DNA of 7,007 nt from Caldifarciminota bacterium (GCA_023128195.1 JAGMEL010000438.1:1-7007), one strand, 5' to 3'; shown: positions 1-6,153, counted from the first letter of the stretch. Program-made: numbers and translations. The notes: generated by a model from the sequence alone, not told the origin.

Positions 1-155
1 AAAAATCAGAAATCTCTGATTACAACGATACAAAAGAGATTACGGAAAGAGGTCAGAAATAGTCTTTCAGAGCTCTCATTATTAATTCAAACGAACTTGT
101 ATTGGACAAAATTTATCTCTTGCATTTTTTAATTTTTTGGATATACTATTATGTC
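1..155. other. Upstream edge region: possible 3' tail of a preceding gene, then AT-rich leader
   Basis: No complete gene is visible. Two plus-strand frames are open from the left edge. Frame 3 stops with TAG at 60-62 and would give a hydrophilic tail ending in ITERGQK. Frame 1 stops with TAA at 130-132 and would give a basic, leucine-rich tail ending in TKFISCIF. Either could be the end of an upstream gene, and I cannot choose between them. A perfect 7-bp hairpin (AATCAGA, loop AATC, TCTGATT) lies at 4-21. It has no T-tract, so it is not a convincing terminator. From about 77 the sequence is very AT-rich and leads into the aminotransferase gene. Confidence 0.3.
120..147 (+). promoter_or_regulatory. 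Weak candidate promoter for the aminotransferase gene
   Basis: TATACT at 142-147 matches the sigma-70 -10 consensus at five of six bases. TTGCAT at 120-125, 16 bases upstream, is only a half-match to a -35 box. If used, transcription would begin at about 153-156, on or next to the preferred GTG start codon at 156, so the mRNA would have almost no leader. That fits the lack of a clear ribosome binding site there. The region is AT-rich throughout, so a chance match is quite possible. Confidence 0.25.
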
Positions 156-1241
156 GTGATTGAATTAAGGAACTTTGTTAAAAACATAAGACCGTATAAA
201 CCTGGTAAACCCATTGAAGAGGTTGTCAGAGAATTAGGAATAAAAGAGGAAATTATTAAATTATCTTCCAATGAAAACCCTCTTGGTCCATCACCCAAGG
301 CAGTCCAGGCGATCAAAGAAAAAATCGAGAATATAAATATATATCCTGATGACAATTGCTTTTATTTAAAAAAGAAGTTGAGTGAAAAATTCAATATTCC
401 ACCCAATAACATAACCGTAGGAAGCGGTTCAGTCGAACTTATTGAGTTGATCTTCAAGGCATATGTGAACCCTGGTGATGAAATCATAATGAGTGATCCA
501 TCATTCATTATGTACAAAATCGCCTGCCATATCTTTGGAGGAAAAAGAATTGCCATACCTTTAAAAGACCATGCCCATGATATTGAAACTATGGCTAAGG
601 CGATCAACAGAAGAACTAAAATAATCATCCTTGATAATCCAATCAATCCAACAGGAACAATAATAAGGAACGACAAGTTTAATTATTTTATCGAAAAAGT
701 ACCGGAAAACGTCATTTTAGTTGTTGATGAGGCATATAAAGAATATATTGAAAATGAAAATTATCCAAATGCAATAGATTCTTTAAAAAAACACGAAAAT
801 ATAATAATCCTCCACACATTCTCCAAAATTTATGGCCTTGCAGGTCTCAGGGTAGGATATGGATTTTCAAGCACAAATATTATTGCCGCACTAATGAAGG
901 TTAGATTACCATTTAACGTCAATAGAATAGCTCAAATTGCCACAACGGCTGCGCTTGATGATGATGAATTCGTGAAAAAAAGTTATAAAAACAATGAAGC
1001 AGGAAAGGAATTTCTCTATAAAGAATTGAAGCGACTCAATTTAAAATATACTCCCACATATGGAAATTTCATTTTGGTCCACTTTGAGTGTGAAGCAAAA
1101 AATGTGTTTCAAGCTGCTCAAAAAAGAGGTGTAATATTAAGAACCATTCTTGAATACGGACTACCTAATTCTCTAAGGATAACAATCGGTACTCCACAAC
1201 AGAATAAAAGATTGATTGAAGTTTTAAGAAAAATTATTTAG
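156..1241 (+). CDS. hisC: HisC-family PLP aminotransferase (histidinol-phosphate or aromatic aminotransferase)
   Basis: This is a cytoplasmic fold-type I, PLP-dependent aminotransferase. The family converts histidinol phosphate and 2-oxoglutarate to imidazole-acetol phosphate and glutamate, reversibly, and many members also act on Phe or Tyr. Numbered from GTG 156 (361 residues, normal family length), visible motifs are SSNENPLGPSP near the N-terminus, DNPINPTG at 160-167, DEAY at 191-194, SKIYGLAGLRVGYG with the Schiff-base lysine at 224, and a substrate-carboxylate arginine at about 341 (RITIGTP). The frame stays open back to TTG 102. The extra 18 residues are hydrophobic and unlike any HisC, whereas a start at GTG 156 gives IELRNFVKNIRPYKPGKPIEEV-like family sequence directly. 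No good ribosome binding site precedes 156. The stop TAG directly abuts the next ATG, implying co-transcription and translational coupling. No other his gene is nearby, so a broad or aromatic amino-acid role is possible. Family assignment is firm; substrate is not. Confidence 0.9.
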   Translation: MIELRNFVKNIRPYKPGKPIEEVVRELGIKEEIIKLSSNENPLGPSPKAVQAIKEKIENINIYPDDNCFYLKKKLSEKFNIPPNNITVGSGSVELIELIFKAYVNPGDEIIMSDPSFIMYKIACHIFGGKRIAIPLKDHAHDIETMAKAINRRTKIIILDNPINPTGTIIRNDKFNYFIEKVPENVILVVDEAYKEYIENENYPNAIDSLKKHENIIILHTFSKIYGLAGLRVGYGFSSTNIIAALMKVRLPFNVNRIAQIATTAALDDDEFVKKSYKNNEAGKEFLYKELKRLNLKYTPTYGNFILVHFECEAKNVFQAAQKRGVILRTILEYGLPNSLRITIGTPQQNKRLIEVLRKII

Positions 1242-2153
1242 ATGAAATCTTTTGACAATTTAATTAGTTTTGCCGAAAAAACCGGCAAAAAAAGATGTAT
1301 AGTGGTAATGGCACAAGACGAAACGGTTCTTGAGGGTATTAAAATGGCACAAGAACTCAATCTGATATTACCTGTCCTGATCGGCAATAAAGATAGCATT
1401 CTGCAGCATGCAAAAAATGTTAACCTTGATCTAAATAATATGGAAATTCACACTGCGCAAGATGAAAATGAGGCAATAAAAAAATCGATTTCTTTGGTAA
1501 AAGAACACGGCGATTTTCTAATGAAAGGTGCACTTTCCACATCAGCATTTCTAAAAGGTGTTCTTAATAAGGAATGGGGTTTGAGGACAGGCAAGATTTT
1601 AAGTCACATTGCAGTATTGGAGATTTCAGGTTATCATAAATTAATTTTTATGTCGGATGGCGGCATGAACCCTAAGCTGGATCTGAAGATAAGAATCGAT
1701 ATTATCAATAATGCGGTTAAAATGATGAAAGCCATTAATATCCAACAACCCAAGATTGGTTTAATTGCTGCAAGTGAGGTAATCAATCCTGACATGCCCG
1801 AAACTACTGATGCTGTAAAAATTGTAAATCTAAATAAAACCGGTGAAATTAAGGATTGTATTATCGAAGGACCTTTTGGATTTGATGTAGCAATTTCCAA
1901 AAAGGCATCAGACCACAAAAAAATAAAAAGCGCGATAGCCGGTGATGTCGATTTTCTGCTGATGCCAAATATCTCAGCAGCAAATATTTGGGCTAAGGGC
2001 TTGATATTCTTCGCAAGTGCAAAAGCTGCTGGTATGATTGCCGGTGCAGCCAAACCAGTGATTATGTTATCAAGAGCAGATAAACCAGAAACAAAGTTAA
2101 ACTCAATTGCACTCGGCGTAGCCCTATCTGCAGAGTCAGGTCTTAACATTTGA
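1242..2153 (+). CDS. ptb: Phosphate butyryltransferase / phosphate acetyltransferase family enzyme
   Basis: A cytoplasmic PTA/PTB-family acyltransferase of 303 residues, the usual length for Ptb. It catalyses acyl-CoA + phosphate = acyl-phosphate + CoA. A kinase normally then makes ATP from the acyl-phosphate. Family landmarks are MKGALSTSAFLKGVL at about 94-108, GLRTGKILSHIAVLE at 113-127, SDGGMNPKLDLK at 138-149, PDMPETTDA at 183-191, EGPFGFDVAIS at 209-219, AGDVDFLLMPNISAANI at 233-249 and SRADKPETKLNSIALG at 277-292. There is no extra N-terminal hydratase or DRTGG domain. The ATG follows the hisC stop with no gap, so translation is probably coupled. There is no butyrate or acetate kinase gene next door, since mfd follows, so the acyl-phosphate partner must be elsewhere. 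Acyl chain length (acetyl, butyryl or branched) cannot be read from the sequence. Confidence 0.9.
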   Translation: MKSFDNLISFAEKTGKKRCIVVMAQDETVLEGIKMAQELNLILPVLIGNKDSILQHAKNVNLDLNNMEIHTAQDENEAIKKSISLVKEHGDFLMKGALSTSAFLKGVLNKEWGLRTGKILSHIAVLEISGYHKLIFMSDGGMNPKLDLKIRIDIINNAVKMMKAINIQQPKIGLIAASEVINPDMPETTDAVKIVNLNKTGEIKDCIIEGPFGFDVAISKKASDHKKIKSAIAGDVDFLLMPNISAANIWAKGLIFFASAKAAGMIAGAAKPVIMLSRADKPETKLNSIALGVALSAESGLNI

Positions 2154-2175
2154 TATTTCATTCATCATATCCAGT

Positions 2176-2229
2176 AAGTTTTAGTAATAACCAAATATAT
2201 CGTAAATTAATAATTATTTAGTAAAACTT
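2176..2229. repeat. 8-bp inverted repeat in the ptb-mfd gap
   Basis: AAGTTTTA at 2176-2183 and TAAAACTT at 2222-2229 are perfect complements with 38 AT-rich bases between them. The right arm ends 12 bases before the mfd start. The gap of 88 bases has no clear terminator and no strong promoter or ribosome binding site. The pair could be an operator or RNA stem, or chance in AT-rich DNA. Confidence 0.25.
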
Positions 2230-2241
2230 GAATAATGTCAG

Positions 2242-5064
2242 ATGTTGCGACCTGATCCCTTCAACATCAAAAAAGTTATTGAAAAATTAAAACTGCACAA
2301 GAGACTGACTGTGGGCGGGCTTTCCGGCTCACCGCATACTCTATTCATTGCCGAACTGGTAAAATCCTTTTCACAAGTAGTCTATATAGCTGTTGAACCA
2401 AAAACTAATGAATACTACCGCACGTTCAAAAAACTCGTGCCTGAAACTACACTAATTGACGAGGAAAACCCATTCTATGTAAGGTCAAAAATAATCATAA
2501 CCACAAAAAACTTTTTAGATAAAAAAATTCGGGTAAAAGAAAAACTCAAAATTTCTGAAGGCAAAAAATTCGATATGGATGACCTGCTTATTAGATTACA
2601 GGCATCCGGATATACAAGAGAAGATATTGTTGAAGAGGAAGGCGAATATGCTTTAAGAGGTGGTATTCTGGATATTTTTGAGCCTGATAAAAAACCCTTT
2701 AGAATCGAATTTTTTGGTGATAAAATTTTTTCGATCAGAACATTTGAAACACAAAATCAAAGGTCGGTGAAAGAAATAAAAAGTATCTATCTAATACTTG
2801 CAAGAACCAATTATACCAAACCATTAGTAAAATTATTCGTCAAGAATGCAGTCGTGGTCGACGAAGAAGAAATAAAACTGGCATTACCTGAAATTTCCAT
2901 TGTACCAGAGGGAGAAATCAAATACAATTTTATACCAGCAATTAAATATTTCGGGGATTTAAAAAAGTTGAAAGACGATATTGCGAAAAAGGAATACATT
3001 TTTAAATTCCTTATTTCATATCAACCCCTGAGAGATAAATTGAGATCAATATTTAGTGAAATAGAAATACTGTCCATAAACCTCGAGGAAGGGTTTATTG
3101 ATAAAAACAGAAACGTGATATATTTAACTGAGAAAGAGATATTCGGCAAAATCAGAACACAGAAAAGAGTATACCGGGGACCATTCATCGACGATCTGAT
3201 GGGTTTGAAAAAAAACGATTATGTTGTTCATTCAGATTATGGAATTGGACAATTCATGAAATTATCATTAATCGATTTTGAAAACAGAAAGGTTGAGTGC
3301 CTGCGCATTGATTATGCAAATGATGATAAGGTTTACCTGCCGGTTGAGAGATTGAATCTGCTCGAACGATATATTGCCACCGGTGACAAACCACCCAAAC
3401 TCTCAAAGCTGGGAAGTGAATTGTGGTTGAGAACAAAAAAAAGAATTAAAAAAGTAACTGAAAGGCTGGCAATAGATTTGTTAAATCTATATACTAAAAG
3501 GTCGCAGGAAAAGGGATTTGCATTTTCTAAAGATACAATGGAAATAAGGGAATTGGAAGTATCCTTCCCTTACGAAGAAACAGAAGATCAAATGAAGGCA
3601 ATCGATGAAGTTAAAAATGACATGGAATTACAAAAGCCTGCAGAAAGATTAATCTGCGGTGATGTTGGCTATGGTAAAACAGAAATTGCACTTCGGGCTG
3701 CATTTAAGGCTGCGCTCGATAGTAAACAGACCATGATTCTCTGTCCAACTACTTTACTTGCATTTCAGCACTATAATACTTTTACAAAAAGATTAGAATT
3801 ATTTCCAGTAAACGTAGAAATGGTTTCCCGTTTCAGAAAGAAAAACGAATTAAAAAAAATCCTCAAGGATACTGCTTCAGGGAAAATTGATATAGTCATT
3901 GGAACACATAGGTTACTACAACCAGATGTTCAATTTAAAGACCTGGGACTTTTAATCATTGATGAAGAACAGCGTTTTGGTGTTGTACAAAAAGAAAAGA
4001 TAAAAAATGTAAAAACAGGTATTGATATTTTTTACCTCTCTGCCACACCTATACCGCGCACGCTTTATATGGCACTTACGGGGTTAAGAAATATCACCAA
4101 TATTTATACACCGCCGCCCGGAAGAAAAGAGATTATTACGCGACTAATGTTTTATGATGAAGACGAAATGCGAAAGATAATAAAATTCGAAATAGAAAAA
4201 GGAGGGCAAATCTTTTTTGTTCACAATCGTATTCAGACAATCGAAACAATAAGAACAAGATTACTGAAGATTTTACCTGATTTAAAAATATGCCTGCTCC
4301 ATGGTAAAATGAAGGAAGATATAACTGCAAAAAGAATGGTTGATTTCCTACGGGGAGAATACAACCTCCTGCTCTCTACAGCAATTATTGAATCTGGTCT
4401 GGATATGCCGCGGGTTAACACGATAATTGTCGACCATGCACATCGATTTGGGCTCGCTGACCTACATCAACTTAGGGGTCGGGTTGGCCGTGGAGAGGTT
4501 CAGGCTTATGCACATTTTCTCGTGCCCATGCATCATAGAATTACTGAAGAGGCACATAAAAGATTAGGTGCATTAGTATCATACACTTCACTCGGTTCGG
4601 GATTTCGTCTTGCACTCAGAGATATGGAAATAAGAGGCGTTGGTAATCTTCTGGGCAAGGAACAATCCGGTCAGATTAATTCTATTGGCTATCATCTCTA
4701 CATCAAAATCCTGAATCAGGCTGTATGTGAATTAAGAGGTAAAAAAATTTCATTTGAACCGATTCTCGATTTGAAGATGATTACCTATTTTCCGAGTAGT
4801 TATATAGCAAGTGCCTATGAAAGAACCGCCCTTTACAAAAGACTCCTCAATGTAGAATCAAAATTCGAACTTCATTCAATAAACGAGGAAATTATCGATA
4901 GATTTGGCAGGTATCCAGAAGAAGTGAAGAATCTATTTTTATTATCGGAAATCAGATTAAAAGCGAGAGAACTCGGTGCTACTGAAGTAGTACGGAGGGG
5001 TAAGAAAATTGTATATCATAAGGAAGGGAAAGTAATTTATACAGGATTTATGGAAAATTCATAA
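2242..5064 (+). CDS. mfd: Transcription-repair coupling factor Mfd (short form)
   Basis: Mfd is the ATP-driven DNA translocase that binds RNA polymerase stalled at lesions, releases it, and recruits UvrA for nucleotide excision repair. Domains in order: a UvrB-like D1a/D2/D1b module (about 15-290) with ALRGGILDIFEP and the RIEFFGDKIFSIRTF stretch; the RNA polymerase-interacting CarD-like domain (about 322-390, starting KKNDYVVHSDYGIG); the superfamily 2 translocase with Walker A GDVGYGKTE at 473-481, DEEQ at 574-577, SATPIPRT at 600-607 and QLRGRVGR at 743-750; and the C-terminal TRCF domain D7 (about 834-935, around FPSSYI and RFGRYPEEV). All translocase motifs look intact. The 940 residues compare with about 1150 in E. 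coli. The shortening is in the N-terminal UvrB-like module, which lacks the LPY...SP segment of D1a. ATG 2242 gives a family-like N-terminus, though no strong ribosome binding site precedes it. It is the last gene of the plus-strand cluster and is followed by a terminator. Confidence 0.97.
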   Translation: MLRPDPFNIKKVIEKLKLHKRLTVGGLSGSPHTLFIAELVKSFSQVVYIAVEPKTNEYYRTFKKLVPETTLIDEENPFYVRSKIIITTKNFLDKKIRVKEKLKISEGKKFDMDDLLIRLQASGYTREDIVEEEGEYALRGGILDIFEPDKKPFRIEFFGDKIFSIRTFETQNQRSVKEIKSIYLILARTNYTKPLVKLFVKNAVVVDEEEIKLALPEISIVPEGEIKYNFIPAIKYFGDLKKLKDDIAKKEYIFKFLISYQPLRDKLRSIFSEIEILSINLEEGFIDKNRNVIYLTEKEIFGKIRTQKRVYRGPFIDDLMGLKKNDYVVHSDYGIGQFMKLSLIDFENRKVECLRIDYANDDKVYLPVERLNLLERYIATGDKPPKLSKLGSELWLRTKKRIKKVTERLAIDLLNLYTKRSQEKGFAFSKDTMEIRELEVSFPYEETEDQMKAIDEVKNDMELQKPAERLICGDVGYGKTEIALRAAFKAALDSKQTMILCPTTLLAFQHYNTFTKRLELFPVNVEMVSRFRKKNELKKILKDTASGKIDIVIGTHRLLQPDVQFKDLGLLIIDEEQRFGVVQKEKIKNVKTGIDIFYLSATPIPRTLYMALTGLRNITNIYTPPPGRKEIITRLMFYDEDEMRKIIKFEIEKGGQIFFVHNRIQTIETIRTRLLKILPDLKICLLHGKMKEDITAKRMVDFLRGEYNLLLSTAIIESGLDMPRVNTIIVDHAHRFGLADLHQLRGRVGRGEVQAYAHFLVPMHHRITEEAHKRLGALVSYTSLGSGFRLALRDMEIRGVGNLLGKEQSGQINSIGYHLYIKILNQAVCELRGKKISFEPILDLKMITYFPSSYIASAYERTALYKRLLNVESKFELHSINEEIIDRFGRYPEEVKNLFLLSEIRLKARELGATEVVRRGKKIVYHKEGKVIYTGFMENS

Positions 5065-5092
5065 ATTTTTGTAATCTTATCTGTAATCTCTG

Positions 5093-5146
5093 CAATAAGG
5101 GGAGTTCAGAAATATATTTATGAACTCCCCTTATTGACTTTTAATT
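5093..5146 (+). terminator. Strong intrinsic terminator after mfd
   Basis: A perfect 16-bp stem (CAATAAGGGGAGTTCA at 5093-5108 with its complement at 5121-5136) closes a 12-base loop. It is followed by a T-rich tract (CTTTTAATTT, 5138-5147). The stem starts 28 bases after the mfd stop. The AT end of the stem and the following Ts fit a rho-independent terminator for the hisC-ptb-mfd unit. Confidence 0.85.
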
Positions 5147-5161
5147 TAATATATATAGAAT
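5134..5161 (+). promoter_or_regulatory. Candidate sigma-70-type promoter overlapping the mfd terminator
   Basis: TTGACT at 5134-5139 and TAGAAT at 5156-5161 each match five of six consensus bases, with a 16-base AT-rich spacer. The -35 box shares bases with the right arm of the mfd terminator. Predicted transcription start is about 5168, which gives the membrane protein gene at 5455 a leader of nearly 290 bases. This is the best promoter-like sequence in the window, but the assignment rests on consensus alone. Confidence 0.5.
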
Positions 5162-5217
5162 TTAAATAAGAATTTATTGTCATACGATAAGGAGAAAAGG
5201 CTCGAGATGGCTCAAAG

Positions 5218-5376
5218 ATGGAAATGAAAGCAATGAATGCTGGAAAAGGCGCGGTTGTTTGTTCTACGGCGTGGCGGCCCGTATGGTATTACGGCATCGT
5301 TTTACGACAAAGAACAAAAAAAACCATAAACGTCAAACGAACAACAATACGGGCGGCGATGCCGTATAACGATTAA
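5218..5376 (+). CDS. Possible small ORF inside the GC-rich leader island (52 codons)
   Basis: An open frame from ATG 5218 to TAA 5374-5376 encodes a basic 52-residue peptide with no recognised domain. It includes the stretches TAWRPVWYYG and VLRQRTKKT and ends AAMPYND. Alternative in-frame ATGs are at 5224 and 5233. A tiny frame, MAQRWK (5207-5227), sits just upstream behind an AAGGAGAAAAGG stretch. Its TGA overlaps ATG 5224 as ATGA, a layout seen in translational coupling. Against coding: there is no ribosome binding site at 5218, codons such as CGG, GCG and CCC are unlike the neighbours, and the frame lies across an inverted-repeat element. It may simply be an open stretch in a repeat or structured RNA. 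Confidence 0.25.
   Translation: MEMKAMNAGKGAVVCSTAWRPVWYYGIVLRQRTKKTINVKRTTIRAAMPYND
5265..5366. repeat. GC-rich imperfect inverted repeat with competing pairings
   Basis: Arms at 5265-5287 (TACGGCGTGGCGGCCCG...) and 5344-5366 (...CGGGCGGCGATGCCGTA) are complementary at 19 of 23 positions. An alternative perfect 10-bp pairing joins TACGGCATCG at 5290-5299 to CGATGCCGTA at 5357-5366. CCCGTAT at 5278-5284 can pair with ATACGGG at 5347-5353. The last two together would form a pseudoknot-like arrangement. A 7-of-8 stem (GTTTTACG 5299-5306 with CGTCAAAC 5331-5338) lies between the arms. The island is much richer in G+C than the surrounding DNA, suggesting a mobile repeat remnant or a structured leader RNA. 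No transposase gene or target duplication is seen. Confidence 0.5.
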
Positions 5377-5385
5377 CAAAAAAAC

Positions 5386-5435
5386 TTTAGGCATTTACCC
5401 AAGCCCATTGCAAATGGGCTGGGTTTAGGTATTTA
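5386..5435 (+). promoter_or_regulatory. Leader hairpin flanked by direct repeats, upstream of the membrane protein gene
   Basis: ACCC plus AGCCCATT (5397-5409, one bulged A at 5401) pairs with AATGGGCT plus GGGT (5413-5424) around a 3-base loop, giving a 12-bp stem. The 12-mers TTTAGGCATTTA (5386-5397) and TTTAGGTATTTA (5424-5435) differ at one base and flank the stem. It ends 19 bases before the AAGGAGG site. No T-tract follows on the plus strand, so it is more likely an RNA-stabilising or control stem than a terminator. Confidence 0.45.
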
Positions 5436-5443
5436 TTACATAT

Positions 5444-5450
5444 AAGGAGG
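5444..5450 (+). promoter_or_regulatory. Consensus ribosome binding site AAGGAGG
   Basis: AAGGAGG lies four bases before ATG 5455. It is the best ribosome binding site in the window and fixes the start of the small membrane protein. The contrast with the weak or absent sites at hisC, ptb and mfd suggests efficient translation of this small gene. Confidence 0.85.
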
Positions 5451-5454
5451 TATA

Positions 5455-5757
5455 ATGGAAAAGAAATTCAAGGCTTTGAGAACTATATCAGTAATATTTA
5501 AGATATTAGCCTGGATTGTTGCGGTATTAACAATAATTGGCTTTCTGGTTATGCTTGTAGGTGGTGCAGCGCTTTCCCAAATCAGTGGTCGCTATGGCGC
5601 ACCGGGCATGTTAGGACCTCTTGGTGGCATTGCAATGGCGTTTTACATTCTATTTCTTGGTGCAATCTGGTTCATCAGTCTATTAGCAGGTGCAGAGATG
5701 ATCCTCGTTATTTTAGCTATAGAAGAAAACACCCGGGCATTAAAACCACAGGCATAG
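5455..5757 (+). CDS. Small two-helix membrane protein of unknown function
   Basis: I do not recognise a named family for this 100-residue protein. It has a basic N-terminus (MEKKFKALR), a first membrane segment at about 13-40, and a Gly/Pro-rich loop at 41-58 (GRYGAPGMLGPLGG). A second, long hydrophobic stretch follows at about 58-89 with a buried Glu at 81, and the polar C-tail reads EENTRALKPQA. The positive-inside rule predicts both ends in the cytoplasm. Small proteins with this plan and an EENTR-like tail are common as unannotated genes in many bacteria. The start is well supported by AAGGAGG four bases upstream. It appears to be a single-gene unit: a promoter candidate lies at 5134-5161, a long structured leader precedes it, and a converging terminator block follows. 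It is probably a real, expressed gene, but no function can be assigned. Confidence 0.85.
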   Translation: MEKKFKALRTISVIFKILAWIVAVLTIIGFLVMLVGGAALSQISGRYGAPGMLGPLGGIAMAFYILFLGAIWFISLLAGAEMILVILAIEENTRALKPQA

Positions 5758-5760
5758 GAT

Positions 5761-5832
5761 TAAAAAAGACAGCTCTAACAGAGCGATACTGGCACACGTA
5801 CCCCGCCCTTTGAAGAAAGGGCGGGGCTGTCT
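5761..5832. terminator. Two-hairpin terminator block between converging genes
   Basis: For plus-strand transcripts, CCCCGCCCTTT (5801-5811), loop GAAG and AAAGGGCGGGG (5816-5826) form a perfect 11-bp GC-rich stem, followed after a few bases by a T-rich stretch to 5850. For minus-strand transcripts, GCTCT/AGAGC (5772-5784) is followed by TGTC and six Ts (complement of 5762-5767). AGACAGC at 5767-5773 can also pair with GCTGTCT at 5826-5832, closing both hairpins in one larger fold. The position, between the stops at 5757 and 5843, suits bidirectional termination. The right arm of the large stem is one copy of the AGAAAGGGCGGGGC motif. Confidence 0.65.
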
Positions 5833-5842
5833 ACTTCTGTTC

Positions 5843-6025
5843 TTATTTTTCACCAAACAGAAAATGAAAGGTAAGAGCGAAAAGCAACATAGTTACAGTA
5901 ATACGAAGATAGGTTATCGCAGCAAGGTCAAAAAGAACCTTACCAGGCAAAAAGATTCTTGCTATTACTGCAAGAATAATACTAATTACACCTATTATTA
6001 GAGCAACATGTTTTAAGTTTTTCAT
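5843..6025 (-). CDS. Small two-helix membrane protein of unknown function (60 aa)
   Basis: A minus-strand gene of 60 residues, unrecognised. It begins MKNLKHV, then has a first membrane helix at about 7-25, a short basic and proline-containing turn (ARIFLPGK, 22-29), a linker, a second helix at about 41-58 and the tail FGEK. The frame can be read from an upstream GTG at 6037, but that codon is part of a GGAGG ribosome binding site placed five bases before ATG 6025, so ATG 6025 is the better start. It lies downstream of the ACT protein gene on the same strand, 193 bases away across a hairpin-rich block, and may be co-transcribed with it. It ends against the shared terminator block. Its size and two-helix plan resemble the gene at 5455 only in general terms; I see no clear sequence similarity. 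Confidence 0.75.
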   Translation of the reverse strand: MKNLKHVALIIGVISIILAVIARIFLPGKVLFDLAAITYLRITVTMLLFALTFHFLFGEK

Positions 6026-6030
6026 ATCTT

Positions 6031-6035
6031 CCTCC
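6031..6035 (-). promoter_or_regulatory. GGAGG ribosome binding site deciding the start at 6025
   Basis: On the minus strand GGAGG is followed by AAGAT and then ATG (6025-6023). This spacing is ideal and argues against the GTG at 6037 as start. The right arm of an inverted repeat (ending at 6038) lies only two bases upstream, so folding of that repeat could affect ribosome access. Confidence 0.75.
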
Positions 6036-6037
6036 AC

Positions 6038-6147
6038 GACCCAGCACCTTTACTTATCTCTAAATCCCATAGACATAAACGCCTCGCTCCATGTGCGGGA
6101 ATGAATCGGTTAGATTCTATTCACTCGCCAGAAAAGGTGCGGGGTTC
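6038..6147. repeat. Inverted-repeat-bounded structured element next to the 60-aa gene
   Basis: GACCCAGCACCTTT at 6038-6051 pairs with AAAGGTGCGGGGTTC at 6133-6147: 13 pairs with one mismatch and one bulge, including an unbroken 8-bp block. Inside the 81-base loop, GAATGAATC (6099-6107) pairs with GATTCTATTC (6113-6122), giving nine pairs with one bulged T and a 5-base loop. On the minus strand the element lies in the leader of the 60-aa gene, between it and the ACT gene. It carries one variant copy of the AGAAAGGGCGGGGC motif. It could be a regulatory leader or a small repeat insertion. No coding frame in it is convincing. Confidence 0.5.
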
Positions 6148-6153
6148 AGTATC

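Noticed and set aside
1634..2161. 175-codon minus-strand frame across ptb
   Set aside because: It is antisense to strongly conserved Ptb motifs. Long antisense frames are expected there, and nothing about its product is family-like.
5070..5089. TGTAATCT direct repeat (5070-5077 and 5082-5089) after mfd
   Set aside because: Eight bases in AT-rich DNA just before a terminator, with no further copies; probably chance.
5248..5400. Integron attC-like recombination site
   Set aside because: The island has GC-rich imperfect palindromes and TATAAC/TTAGGC-like strings, but no properly placed RYYYAAC and GTTRRRY core pair, and there is no cassette or integrase.
5810..6001. 63-codon plus-strand frame
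   Set aside because: It starts inside the terminator hairpin and is antisense to the 60-aa membrane protein, which has a good ribosome binding site.
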